DNA of 64,000 nucleotides from Ixodes scapularis (GCF_016920785.2 NW_024609837.1:47742745-47806744), one strand, 5' to 3'. Shown: positions 24,286 to 35,131, counted from the stretch's first letter. The notes: a model not told the origin generated them from the sequence alone. Made by a program: numbers and translations.

Positions 24286-25100
24286 TAGCGAGCTGTCACC
24301 AGTCGCTGCGTGGCTCGGATCCTGCTTTGGATGTCCATCCACCGTCACTACGGACCGGGGACGACAATTCGAATGCTCGCGGTTTGCTGCCTTAGCCCAG
24401 CTCCTCGGCACGCATCACGTGCACACTACCTCATACATCCCGTCAACCAATGGCATGGTGAACAGGTTACACCGACCGCTCAGGGCCGCAATCACAGCAC
24501 GAGATGGACGTCTCAACCGGGTCGATCATCTCCCATTCGTCCTTCTCGGCATTCGATCCACCTTCAAACAAGACCTGGAATGCACCTCGGCTGAATTGGT
24601 TTATGGATCGCCACTCCGACTCCCTGGAGAATTTTTCGATATTACCAAGTGCACTCCAACAATTCCACACCAAGTGTACCTAGACGACTTGAGGCACTTT
24701 ATGCAAGAACTGAAGCCCACACAACCTGGGATGCCCCATTCTCAGATGGTCTTCGTAAGTCAAGAATTGAAAACTTCCACCCACGAATTCGTCAGGAAGG
24801 AAGTCAAGAAGAAAAATCTCACGCCACCTTACAGGGACCCTTTAAGATACTCGAGCGCACCGAGAAGACCATGACTCTTGACATTCACGGACACCGAGAA
24901 ATCGTCGCCATGGACCAAATCAAACCCGCATTTCAGAACTCATATTCTCATCCTTCATACTCGGAGCAACTTGTAACACCCCAGGAAACTAAGAAACCAA
25001 GAACTGTTTCATGGGACAGATAACTCCCAACACCCTCCTTCTTTTATTGCCACCATTATATCAACTACACTTTTATTTGTATTTCCGTGCTCCATGCTGC

Positions 25101-25113
25101 CAGGGGGGAGCCC
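25101..25113 (+). other. Polypurine tract of Ty3-type element
   Basis: CAGGGGGGAG lies directly before the 3' LTR, where plus-strand synthesis would be primed. It follows the integrase stop by about 80 bases. Confidence 0.7.
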
Positions 25114-25247
25114 TATAGGAGCCAGCTCCGAGAAATGAAATAATTTTTCTTCTTTTTCTAAACTTGCTGCGCGAGCTTCCTGAGGCGCGACATTAAAAAC
25201 GAACAGTTCGAGTCAGAACACCGTGGAGCTCGGACGCGTTTCCTACA
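25114..25247 (+). repeat. 3' LTR of the Ty3-type element
   Basis: This is the second copy of the 133-bp terminal repeat, running from TATAGGAGCC to TTCCTACA. No clear target-site duplication could be seen flanking the two LTRs, so the exact ends remain uncertain. Confidence 0.8.
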
Positions 25248-25700
25248 CACGTCTCTACGTTTTTTCTCCCTTGTCTTTGCGTTAATTATAACAAGATGTA
25301 TAACAAAAGCCCCAAGAAATAATATTAATATAGTATAATTTCCCCCACTATGTATATATATTTTTGAATTGGCTCTAATAATGTCGCAAGAAGATGAAAG
25401 ACCAGTGGAGCGTTTGATTGAATGCGGGCTTGCGCCATTGGTGCTGTGTGCTTCCCACCCGTAGATTCTGAAGCGCTAAGCTGCAAATACGGGTACAAGT
25501 TTGAGAATAAATTTCTGCTTTGCGACCCGCATAGAGAAACTAGGTATTGTAAAATGCTCAAACTCCGCGTGAATGGGACACAATACTGCGTTTCACACAA
25601 AGTCAGACTATGGCTGGCGCTATCATTCGATATGGACAATCAGCGACTTGACTAGCTACTTGACTAGTTCATTGTAACTGCTCCCGTCGTGTTTCCATGT
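25248..25700. other. Unassigned spacer
   Basis: AT-rich sequence between the LTR element and the minus-strand LINE relic. I see no motif or RNA gene in it. Confidence 0.4.
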
Positions 25701-25727
25701 GTGCAGTCACTGGCAACACAAAAAACG

Positions 25728-27609
25728 TCAGGGCTCTAACGAAACCCGTAGGGTGAAACACCGCGACAGCTGAGTTATACACATTCGTTTTACTCGTTTA
25801 AAAACATCGTGTTTTTCAGAACCACTAAACCGTGTCCCATATAATGAAATAGGGAATAAACTTTCAATTGGGGCTTGTGATTGTTTTCTTCGTGACACCT
25901 CAAATATATACTCTAAGGAGACGCGGACTTTTAGAAACATAAAGGTATCTACAATATCTTTCCTAAGCCCCATAGGTTGTCTGGGGTAGAATTTTTTGTT
26001 GAAATGAGCAAGAAGGGCAAGTGATGTGCCCGCTTTTTTGAGTGAGCGTAGGCAGAAAGGCATAAAATAAATTCCTAAAATCTACAGTGTATAAACGAGC
26101 TCCTAGAGGAATCAATGTTTCATACCCAAATCACCAGTTTCTAATTGTAGGAATAAGTTATCGTGCTTTAACCATTCCCAAGAGGAGCTCTAGATAACGG
26201 TCGCAAACTTTCAGTCAAAGGCTTATATATTTGAACGGCCACAATGTAATACTTGATTGACATACATTGATTTAGATATTAAATAAATGTTACAGACGGC
26301 TCCTTTTGCGAAGACTGAAAGAGCTTGCAGTATTTCAGTTTACGCAAGATTTTCGTTTAATATCGCCTACGACAGAAATCCAACATAGATTATAAGATTG
26401 TGTCTGATTCAGAGGAACGCCAAGATATTTAAACGAAGAAACACTCTACGATTGCCCAGCAAAAGGTTCTGGTTTGGCCAACGCATTTCTTCAGAAGCCA
26501 TTAGACTTTTTGGTATTTAACCTCGCTCCAGCTAGTTTGCGATTAGTCTCTGTCAGATGAAGGCCTTTCTCCACACTTTTCTTATTCGAACAGAACAACG
26601 CCACGTTATCCCCGTATTCTAGTAATTTTACCTCTGTGAAGCAAAGACTATAGCCATGAGTATTATCATTTTTTATAATGCTAACGGAGAGAGGTTGAAG
26701 GTATAGAGCAAAGAGCGGTCGTAATAGTGGGCAGCCCTTCCTTACTGAAGAATTTATATGGAAGTATTATAAATGGGAGTCGTTTACAATAAGTCTCGTG
26801 CTGCAATTTCTCTAATAAAGCCGAATGCCCTCTAATAGCTCGGACCGCACGTTTGCATGATAACGTAGTTTTAATATGAAAGAATGACTTGCCTTATAAA
26901 ACCCTTGGACACGTCAAGTTAAACTATAGTCACTTCATCCTGTTCATCGGACACCGAGTCAATCACAGATCTTGCAACGTGTATGTTCGTTTGCATATTT
27001 TGTTCTCGTATACCACAGGTTTGATGTTCTGCGATTAGATTGTGTATGTAAGCGCTCCTTTACGATTTTTGCAACTATTTTATAGTCCACATTACAAACT
27101 GATATAGGTCTATGAGCTTCAACTTTGTTTACAGCTAATATGTCTTCTGTGTTATGAATTGGTACTGTGCAACCATAATACAAAGTTGGCAGTTGGGTTT
27201 TGTGTATGTACACAGTTTTAAGGAGAACAAGTAGTAATGAAATCAACAGAGGATAAAATGTCCTCTAAAATTCCGCACTTAGGCGAAAGGTCCATTTGTC
27301 TTGTTTGAAAGGAAGAAATTTTATGAGAACTCGTAATATCCGCAATGTCAGAGCACCATTGACTATTTCCTTTTCCTTGTTTGATAAGAAAGGCACGAGG
27401 TGAACTATAGCTCTTCTCTATCGGAACTTTCATTGATGGGGATACTCTTCCCAAAAAGATTAGAGTAATAACCTAGAAAAGCCTCTGAAATATTTGGTGT
27501 TCCTATTTTTGAACTACCTCTGTATTGAATTTATACTATTTCTCTCTTTTTTTTTAATCATACTTTTTGCTCATTCTCTAAAGACCTCTTTTCGCGTGTC
27601 TCTCCGAGA

Positions 27610-27643
<34 letters not shown>

Positions 27644-29148
27644 TGAACGCGGTCGAATTACGGCTGCCGCGATATTTTTTGGCATCGAAATGCTATAGCT
27701 GTGTTTTGTCGTGCTTATTTCTTCAGTGTACTCAACTTAATGTTTACTTTCAAGCTCGCACAGAATTGATGGCACATTAAAATATTCTTCAGTTCACGTC
27801 TCTTTTTAAATGTATTAGCGCTCGCGCGTTCGATTGCCCAATTTTTGGCATCTTGTTTGAAGATGTCCCATTTGTAAAATACGTGTGGAGAGCTTATCTG
27901 CTGTACGCGCGAAAGAAATTCGAGGATACATTCGGAAAAAAAATATCGGCAGATAGAAGAGTTGTGTTCAGTTCCCATATGCTCCACTCAAACTGTAAAG
28001 AATGCCGTTTCTTCTCGCCAATGGTAAACAATACAAGAGTGGTCTTAGAAAATACGCGTTCCGCCGAGTACTTTGAAAGAGCCCCGTAGGGTTCTCCGGA
28101 GACACATATTCGATCTAGTCATGCGTGAGAGGAGTGTTGGAAATGTGTGTAGTGCACTCTGCTTCCTACATCTTCTCTTGTGTGCGTTATGTTGTTTTCA
28201 CTGACAAGAGATTGCAGTAAAACTGCATTAAAGACAAATCTTGCCGCAAATTTGGAAATATTCAAATTTTACACGAAGTTGAAATCTTCAAGAAGCAGCA
28301 ATTTCTTACGGTTAAAATATATTGGTCTTTGAGTGAAAAAAGCCATTACGTGGATTCACGGTGATGGGAGCGTACACACACACAGATTATAGGCCACTTG
28401 CCATCGCTACTAGTAAGGTAGCAGATGATAAAGCGCCCCTTCTGGTCAGTGGTGAGGGCATTAGACGTGAAACCCGTTCACTTGTTCACAAACAAAAAAC
28501 AACCTGCCGAAGTGCCTATTGCATGAATGGTAGACAGTTCAGAATCGTTTAGAAAAAGATTTCAACACGATTTCGGTTTCTTCCTCACCTGATAATTTTC
28601 TCTCTCGTACAGCTAATACATCTATCTTCCTGCTATGGGGGCGTAAGCTGAAGAAGCGGACACTGCTTTTGCTTAAATTTCAGAGCTCTCACATTTAAGT
28701 TAGCTACATGAATTTGAGAAGCGCTAGGCATGCAATTGCTTATGATTGAATGTGAACGTCCATAGGGTTTCATTCGAGGTGGCTTCGAATACCACTTGTG
28801 CCGCGTTCCAGCCTGTCTTCTGTCGAACAATTTTAACCTAGTTCAGGGGCTTTAATTTGACGTTGCATTTTTAAGTTTTTCAATTCCGAGTATGGGATCG
28901 CCTGCGCCGTTGGTTTCTTGAGTTGAGCTACATTCTTCCTCATTTTCGGTGGTTGATGTGTTGTGTTGGTCATCTGGGAGAGGCCTTTTGTGTTTCGGCC
29001 TCTGAGGTGTTGTCAGTGTGTTTTCTGGGCTGGCCAGGGGGCTAGCGTTTAGTCCCGTACATGGATCGGGAGAAGGAAGGGATCCTTTTGGCAAAGTAGT
29101 TTCCGGCGGGTGTGGCTGAGGAGTAAGACCCGGATGCTTAGTCATCAT
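25728..29148 (-). pseudogene. Tx1/L1-like LINE relic (endonuclease plus reverse transcriptase)
   Basis: Read on the minus strand, the blocks appear in LINE order but in drifting frames. A proline/serine-rich segment (29,148-28,852) may be the end of ORF1. IHVANLNVRALKFKQ (near 28,700) is the start of the endonuclease, KIDVLAVRERKL corresponds to its acidic Gln-Glu block, and CVYAPITVNPRNGFF (near 28,370) is a later endonuclease motif. A linker follows (WDIFKQDAKNWAIE, about 27,860). The RT blocks are HRPISVCNVDYKIVAKIVKE (27,110), GIRERNMQTNIH, VRKGCPLLRPLFALYLQ (about 26,740) and KLLEYGDNVALF, where YADD would be expected. A C-terminal tail ends near 25,730. The NxDYKI and CPLxPLLFALYLxPL wording suggests the Tx1/L1 branch. 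Stops and frameshifts are frequent. Confidence 0.75.
27612..27642. repeat. Poly-T tract
   Basis: A run of about 31 T interrupts the minus-strand LINE relic between its linker and RT segments. It may mark an A-tailed retroposed insertion, but I cannot define one. Confidence 0.9.
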
Positions 29149-29299
29149 GGGGATGTCTCCACTCGGTTCAGCAGCCTCGCTTACATCCAGAACATGGACG
29201 TTCTGCCACTAAGTGCGTTACGGAAACTTTATTGTTCTGCGGGGAAGTTAGTGAGAGTGTATTTTATGGATAGTTACAATCACGAGGCGCGTAAATAGT

Positions 29300-30300
29300 A
29301 AACGTCGTATACTCCTCCGTGAGCATGTGCACAGTTGCAAGACCTATTCCAGTCACATAAAATGTGTAGAAACTAAAGCAAGCTGCTGCTTTGGCAAAAT
29401 GATTGGTAATGTTAAATATTAACGAAAATTCCTGGGTTTGCACGCGTTGTGCTGTTTTTTATTCGCCTAACTCGAGTGATTCCGAGTTTGCAAATGCTCT
29501 TCGTTCGAGATAATAAAAGTTGTAGTAGAGCTTCCGCTAAGGATAACGGGCTTTTCACGGGCGTGTTTAACCTGTGCTAAAAGCGATGCAACAAGCTCCC
29601 GCTAGCAACGTAGTCCTTGCCTCCGATCCAGAAAAATTTTCTTCCCGCGCAGGAAAAGGTGCACTCTATCGTGTGCCGGCTTTCAGAACTAGCTCCACTC
29701 AAGGGGTAAACGTAATACATATTTGCGTTGCATGTCGGTGTCCAAAAGTACTTGAAACTACATTCGCATTTTTTTTTTTATCGTCTGCGTTCAGCGGATT
29801 TTGAGAAATCTTGTTTTCGCACACGGGCGACTCCAGCTCTTCTCGCGTTATTACATTTGCCGATAAAAAGGTATTTCCTTCTTTACAAGACCAACAATGC
29901 TGCACAAAAGTTACTTCCCAGAGATTAGAAAAAAAAACAGAACTGCCAACATGATAAAAATATATATCTACTCCGCTGCATGCAATAGCAAACAAGTACG
30001 GCCCGCCACGCGAAGGTGCGCCTACGAGCCTTGTGGTCCTCACTCCCAAAAAAAATGGCGGAAGGGGGCGTGCGCGGAAAGAGGACGAGGAGGTTCGCCC
30101 TTGATGGAAAAAAGAAAAACGCGTGGAGGGGGATTCGCCTTACCTTTCACTATATAGGAACCTTAATAGGAACATATAAACATGCTGGATAGCGGTTTCG
30201 TTTTAACGTAAGGAGTAGCGCATTTTTTGCCCTTCCAGCTGATACAAACTTCAGTCGTAGGTGCAGTTTTACCTTTCAAATTTTCGGTTTTGTTTGTTTG
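29300..30300. other. Unassigned spacer
   Basis: Mixed-composition sequence with open frames of 116 codons or less and no recognisable motif. Short A and T runs occur. No RNA gene is visible. Confidence 0.4.
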
Positions 30301-30314
30301 CTCGGTTATGTCCT

Positions 30315-30345
30315 TCTTGATTTATTTATTCAGATACAAGGCCTA
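30315..30345 (-). repeat. Possible LINE 3' tail, minus orientation
   Basis: TTTATTTATTCAGATAC reads on the minus strand as GTATCTGAATAAATAAA, a tail-like sequence common at CR1/L2-type LINE 3' ends. The adjoining 30,345-30,480 could be its 3' untranslated region. No coding part is attached. Confidence 0.3.
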
Positions 30346-30654
30346 GGGTAATGAGGCAAACGAAACATTTGCTCCTCCTGATGAGGTTCTATTACCCGCT
30401 TATCTTGCCCAGCGTGCCACATCATTACATCAGGTAGCTACACAACACCAATAAACGCAAAATAGAACAATGCAGTCGAAATGAGTAGCAAAACAAAAAT
30501 GTAATTTGTGCAGTGGTTACTCAAAACTTATACGAGATTCTACGATACAAAGAGCATGGGCACATCCTTGGAACCAAGAAGCTAAATTATACGGCATTTG
30601 GAAACATAAATTGGATGGCGTATAACATACAATCTTTGTTTCTCAACGTTCGCC

Positions 30655-30674
30655 GCCCCCCCCCCCCCCCCCCC
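30655..30674. repeat. Poly-C tract
   Basis: A run of about 20 C in otherwise unassigned sequence (30,350-30,916). Confidence 0.95.
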
Positions 30675-30916
30675 TCCGTTCTAAATTAAAACCTTTCTCA
30701 CGGAGTGATCGGCCAAAATAAATGACGGAGACAGATATACGGCACGTACAAGGTTAAGGCCTCCCAAATGCCCGATGAGTCTCGTTGCAGGATAACATTG
30801 GATGCTCCTCTGTAAATCAAGTTTTCTAGCATAAATTCGAACAACAAATCGGTCCCTTTGGAGTCCTCATACCACTTTCACGATTGTCTTCAAATATACA
30901 AAATCATTCGATGCAC

Positions 30917-31370
30917 CAGAGAGTGAAGGAGATTAGGAGACAACAAAGCAAGGGGAAATCAGAGCGCCGAGCTTTGGTTGGAAGGATTAATGGGTAGACC
31001 AAAGCTAGCAGCTTTCCTCGCAACCCCACTCGTCGAACTCATTAATACGCGGAATGCCGGCGTCAGGCGTTGGACCTTCGTGCAGGAACGCGTTGGACGA
31101 GTGCAGTGGAGACAAAGGCGGGTAGTTCGAAAGCTCGTTCATGCACTAGCGTCGACTGCGTTGCGCTGGGTTGCGTCCTGCAGAACAGCGCCTCCCCATT
31201 GGGTCGTCGTAAGGGTCGTCATAGCAACAGCTAGAAGCAAGCAGTCTCAACGTAGTCAGACGTCACTGTGTGAACGATCCTTTAGCTCCGCCCACTCATC
31301 CGTCCAATTGGAGCTCGGCGTTCTGACGTCCCTCCGCGTTCTTGTCTCCTCCTCTCCCTCACTTTCTCGG
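30917..31370. mobile_element. Fold-back (MITE-like) element, about 454 bp
   Basis: The first roughly 75 bases (from AGAGTGAAGGAGATTAGGAG) match the reverse complement of the last roughly 75 (starting GAAAGTGAGGGAGAGGAGGA on the other strand) with several mismatches. Both arms include the shared inner block GCGCCGAGC/ACGCCGAGC. The centre is GC-rich and not repeated. The 145-codon open frame across it is an accident of composition. I could not fix a target-site duplication. Confidence 0.65.
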
Positions 31371-31399
31371 CGCATAATATTCTTCGCAAGATATAACAT

Positions 31400-32250
31400 T
31401 CTGCATTGTGTCTAGAAAAAAAGAAAAAAAGACCAGTCCTTGTAATTCTGTCTAATGCCAAACTCTAGAAAAAAAAAGGAAAAACTAAAACATTTTTCTC
31501 TTAGCTGGCGACTTGGAAGTTTCCAAATAAAATTTTGTTTGACCGGCTCCATAGTTCAGCTGTGCGGCCATGAATTCTAGGAGTATGTAAATATTTCCTA
31601 GAACGCCGCTGCACTTGTGGTTAACTTTTTGAGAAAGTGCGTCTAAGAAAACACTAAAACTAAATTGGGAGGAATTTATTTGGTATAAACATTTCGCGGG
31701 CCTTCTAGCGTCTGTGGTTACTTTTCCTGGTGGCGCCGCCTTTAAAACTGCTTTACAATGTACTACCTTTTTTTGCGTTCTGGACAGCTTAATAATAAAT
31801 TGGTCGGAAACTCTTGTTTAGTTACAATTGGTTGCTATCATTATTTAGGCTGCGAAGGCTATCAACGAGGATGGCTATTATAGACATCCATTTTCTTCTA
31901 AAGGTAATGCCTGTTACTCTTCAAACTCAAAGCTTACTTGTAGGCATAGACACTCAAGTGCCCACTAGAGCTAGTCGCCATTTTGAACTTTTTGTCCAAG
32001 TAGAATTAGTGAATTGTAACCGTTATCTCGTATGCAGTCTGCTTTTAATAACCTAGGCAATTGTGAATTGCCTGTTTTCCTTGATTTTGATCAATTTAAA
32101 CCAGCCTTGCATACGTGTATTTCATCTGATTCAGAGTTTGTGGGAGGAGTTGCATATCCCTAAGAAACTTGTATTCATGTCCTTTCACATGTTTCCGTTC
32201 ATTCTAAATGGTGTTGCTGTAAACAAGAACTGACAGTGCACCACACAAAC
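31400..32250. other. Unassigned AT-rich spacer
   Basis: No coding motif, RNA gene or clear repeat was found. Several short A-runs occur at 31,415-31,490. Confidence 0.4.
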
Positions 32251-32254
32251 ACTT

Positions 32255-32395
32255 TCATAGCTGTTTATGGGCACTAAGCAAGAAAAATGCATTATTATTA
32301 ATATTATTATTATTGTTATGCAATAATAATATATATTGAATTGAATGCATGTATTGAATTGAAAGCTGCAATAAATTGATTGATTGATTGATTAA
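32255..32395 (+). repeat. Retroposon 3' tail with (TGAT)n
   Basis: AATAAATTGATTGATTGATT ends an AT-rich segment. The form (AATAAA followed by short tandem TGAT units) is typical of a LINE or SINE 3' end. A different LINE begins immediately downstream. Confidence 0.4.
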
Positions 32396-32414
32396 TATTA
32401 TTATTACGTTTTCA

Positions 32415-34524
32415 GGTCTGCATGTTTGCACGTGAACATACGAAGCTTCCGCAAATGCTGGGATAATTTTCGAATAATCGTTCGAAGAAATGTTTTCTGT
32501 CGATGCGTTTATGTTTACAGAAATCAATATTCCGGAGTTCATGCTGAGTCAATACACCTTTACAGACTACAGTACCTTTTTCCACGCGATCGAAGCGGAG
32601 TGGCGGGGGTAGTGTGGCTTATGTTCATGAAATACAGCAAGTCTCTGGCCTCGATTTAATATTTCCTCACATTGAGGTCCTTTCCCTAAAACTTGAGAAT
32701 TTGAATTTCTCCACTTCTCTGTATTTATAGGCCTCCTGCGGAAAGTGCTCGACTGTTTCTTGGTGAGCTTGAATCCACACTTTGTAATTTCTCCTCTACG
32801 CAGCACCTGTGTCTGGTAGGCGACTTTTAATATCGACGTACTAAGCACAACGAACCCTATTATATGTGACTACTTAAATATTTTATCTAATGTTCGTTTG
32901 GAATGGGTTATTTTGGCCGCAACTCGAGAAAACATCTTAGGGACCAAATTAGTCTCTTCATGCATTGACCACATTTCCATACGAACACCGAATGCTCAAG
33001 TGGAATTTTCTCTATTTCTTGAAAAGTTAGCCGATCACTACTTCGTGGCATGCCGACTAACAGATAATTTAGCGTTCAAATTTGAATGTGGAGCTTCACG
33101 ACAAGCCCAGATTATTGATATTGTTTTGTTCGACAACTTGGTTGCCTCGCATGAATGGAAAGTCTTTTTAGGTTCAGTTAACACTACCAACGTGTATCCG
33201 AGGTTTGTGGAGGCTTTTAAAACTGTACAGAATCTGCCAAACGAACTGTAATTTTAAGCAGATGTAGACCTAACCATCAATGGCTCAGTTCTAATATCCT
33301 TAAACAAATGAAGGAAAAGGACCTTGTTTGGAAACGATGCCCTAGGACTCCTAATAACAATGATTTGCGTTATTAGTTTCGACAAGTTAGAAATAAGGTA
33401 AACGCAGTAATTCGCTCTGTATATTTCATGTAAAAATTTGAGGAATCCAGATTGAGCTCGGCAGTAATTCGCTCTGTATATTTCATGTAAAAATTTGAGG
33501 AATCCAGATTCAGCTCGGCTAGAACATGGACGCTGAATGATCAATTTCAAGGCACTGGTGCTGAGTGTTCAATTGAATACGCTCTTGGAAGAAATTTTCG
33601 CTCACTCACATTCTCACTAGCCGCCGATTTCAACAGCTTCTTTGCTAAATATTCTAGCGTGTGTAGAGACCCAGTTGATAACTTGTGCACATTGAGTGAT
33701 GCATCTTTAAAGTCAGCTTTCCTTCCCTCTTTAAATGGAGATTGATATCCATTCTATGTTGTTTAGCTTCAAAGCAAGCAAGTCACCTGGTGATGATGGC
33801 ATTCGCGCGTATGATATGCAGAGGAATTTCACACTAATTAAGGATGTTCTTCTAGTTATGCTTAATTGCTTTATTACTTTTGCCAACATACCTAATGGTC
33901 TAAAGGTTACCATTTGTATACCCCTCTTCAAAGGGGGCGCCCAATTGAAAATAAAGAATTATCGCCCTATTTCTTTATGACCAATTTTAGGTCAAATTCT
34001 CGAGAAACACCTCTTTCAGTCGTTGTACAGCTTTTTGGTTACGAATGAAATCTTTTCACCCACTCAGTACGATTTGATTGTTGGAAAAGGCACGCAGCCT
34101 GCCCTTGATGATTTTTCTGATAACTTGTATTCCACATTTGACAATAACATGTTCGCATGCGCGCTTTTTCTTGACGTGTCTAAGGCCTTTGATACTGTTA
34201 GCCACCAACTGCTCCTAAGGAAATTACATCACCTGGGTTTTCGTGGCCCTTTTTAGTCTTTAGTAGAAAACTTCCTTTCTCAACGTTCTCAAGTCGTGTC
34301 AATCGATGGCTTTAAGAGTTCTCTTCTTCCTCTTAAGGCGGGGGTGCCTCAAGGTTCAGTGTAATCCCCTCTACTTTTCAACATTTTTGTTAATGACATG
34401 GCTAGTGTCGTCAGTGGATGCACGCACTACCAATACGCCGACGGTACCCTTCTTGCGCCGCGTCATATTAATTCCCATGACTCTTTCAATACACTTGAGG
34501 AGAATGCTACCCATATAATGGACT

Positions 34525-34526
<2 letters not shown>
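32415..34526 (+). pseudogene. CR1/L2/jockey-group LINE relic (endonuclease plus RT)
   Basis: The endonuclease starts with LHVNIRSFRKCWDNFRIIV near 32,420. It has the VGDFNID box near 32,815 with one extra T, and ends in the DHISIR ... ADHYFVACRL segment near 32,960-33,060. The RT follows: SKSPGDDGI (33,780), IPLFKGG ... NYRPISL (33,920-33,980), ALFLDVSKAFDTVSHQLLL (about 34,165), AGVPQGSV (34,340) and YADG (34,435), where the catalytic box is normally FADD. The second catalytic Asp is therefore lost. TGA, TAG and TAA stops occur at block ends (for example 33,978 and 34,255). The relic stops abruptly at the TA microsatellite at 34,527, without its C-terminal part. Confidence 0.85.
33404..33517 (+). 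repeat. 57-bp tandem duplication inside LINE relic
   Basis: 33,404-33,460 and 33,461-33,517 are near-identical copies starting GCAGTAATTCGCTCTGTATA. 57 bp is 19 codons, so the duplication keeps the frame. Confidence 0.9.

Positions 34527-34608
<82 letters not shown>
34527..34608. repeat. (TA)n microsatellite, about 41 units
   Basis: An uninterrupted TA run joins the truncated LINE to Penelope-like sequence. Confidence 0.97.
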
Positions 34609-34610
<2 letters not shown>

Positions 34611-35030
34611 AAAACCCTTGGCGAAAACAGCAACAACGGACGGTTTATTCTTCGACGTTTCCTCCGGAGTCCAGCCTTCTCAGGAAGAAATTTTACAGAT
34701 AAACGCGGGTGGTATTTATACAACGCTGCGGTCGAGTCCAAGTTTTAAAAACGGCGGGATGACGGCTGGAGTTTCCTTATAAGCGTAGGGGGAGTTCCGG
34801 ATGGGCGATCGTTTATACAATGCTACAGTCGGGTCCGAATTTCGGCCGGGTGACGGTCGGAGCTTTTGTGAGAGGGAAGCGTGGAGCAGTTCGTATTCGA
34901 GTGAAGAAGCTTGGTGGTCGTCGACGTTTCTTCCTAAGGCAGACCTTTTTCGAGACAGTCTCGAAAATAAAGTCTGTCTCAGGCCGAAATGTCCACGAAT
35001 TCACGAATAATATGTTTTAAAAACGCTAAC
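34609..35030 (-). mobile_element. Penelope-like terminal repeats, two partial copies
   Basis: Two related segments follow each other. TTTATACAACGCTGCGGTCG at about 34,717 pairs with TTTATACAATGCTACAGTCG at about 34,813, each followed by a GGGATGACGGCTGGAG-like block. A CGACGTTTC block occurs at 34,653 and 34,922. On the minus strand the latter reads GAAACGTCG, preceded by a short stem-like segment, a layout typical of Penelope-like element terminal repeats. No RT is attached. The orientation is inferred from the GAAAC motif. Confidence 0.45.
34653..34690 (-). ncRNA. Possible degenerate hammerhead ribozyme core
   Basis: On the minus strand the order is CTGAGAA, GGCTGG-ACT-CCGGAG (imperfect stem) and GAAACGTC. 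This resembles the CUGAUGA / stem II / GAAA core that Penelope-like elements carry, but the UGA of the first box and the outer stem II pairs are altered. It is likely inactive. A second, more eroded copy is at 34,922-34,955. Confidence 0.3.
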
Positions 35031-35085
35031 AACCGTCTCAAGTGAGTTTTCTGCCGTATACACTTTTCGAAATCCTGCGCTACGT

Positions 35086-35122
35086 TTTCTCTCTCTCTCT
35101 CTCTCGCTCTATATATATATAT
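35086..35122. repeat. TC and TA microsatellite
   Basis: (TC)n followed by a short (AT)n run, directly left of the GGTTC-rich block. Confidence 0.85.
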
Positions 35123-35131
35123 CAGTGTGTT

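Larger units (their letters stand above)
21684..24321 (-). repeat. Inverted copy of integrase segment, split by insertion
   Basis: 21,684-21,809 is the reverse complement of 21,510-21,385 with a few substitutions. After the 2,476-bp insertion, 24,288-24,321 is the reverse complement of 21,384-21,352. The upstream arm keeps the uninterrupted sequence (GCTCGCTATGTGTGG) and so serves as an empty-site control for the insertion. Confidence 0.85.
21202..25023 (+). pseudogene. Integrase of Ty3-type element, split and lacking catalytic Glu
   Basis: The first part (21,202-21,680) has an H2C2 zinc-binding region (IHNISHPGI ... SCLQCQC) and the first catalytic Asp in HLDLVGPLP. It then runs into a 160-bp inverted duplication (from 21,684) that contains a 2,476-bp inserted element. 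The integrase resumes at about 24,322 with FGCPSTVTTDRGRQFE (second Asp), TSYIPSTNGMVNRLHR, where the usual catalytic Glu is Asn, and a C-terminal domain ending at the TAA at 25,021-25,023. A frame change occurs within the C-terminal part. Both the split and the Glu-to-Asn change argue against activity. Confidence 0.88.
18304..25247 (+). mobile_element. Ty3/gypsy-type LTR retrotransposon, decayed and interrupted
   Basis: The order is LTR, primer-binding site, gag, protease, reverse transcriptase, RNase H, integrase, purine tract, LTR, which is the Ty3/gypsy order. The two LTR copies (about 133 bp) differ at roughly 14 positions by eye, so this is an old insertion. The coding region carries in-frame stops at about 20,244, 20,463, 20,988 and 21,138 and frame changes near 18,735 and 20,030. 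The integrase part is interrupted by an inverted duplication and by a separate 2,476-bp element. Without those two insertions the element would be about 4.3 kb. It cannot be autonomous in its present state. Confidence 0.9.

Noticed and set aside
30978..31415. 145-codon plus-strand open frame
   Set aside because: It lies across a fold-back element and includes its right arm; no domain is visible.
34463..34748. Ile-Tyr repeat open frames
   Set aside because: Translation of the TA microsatellite.
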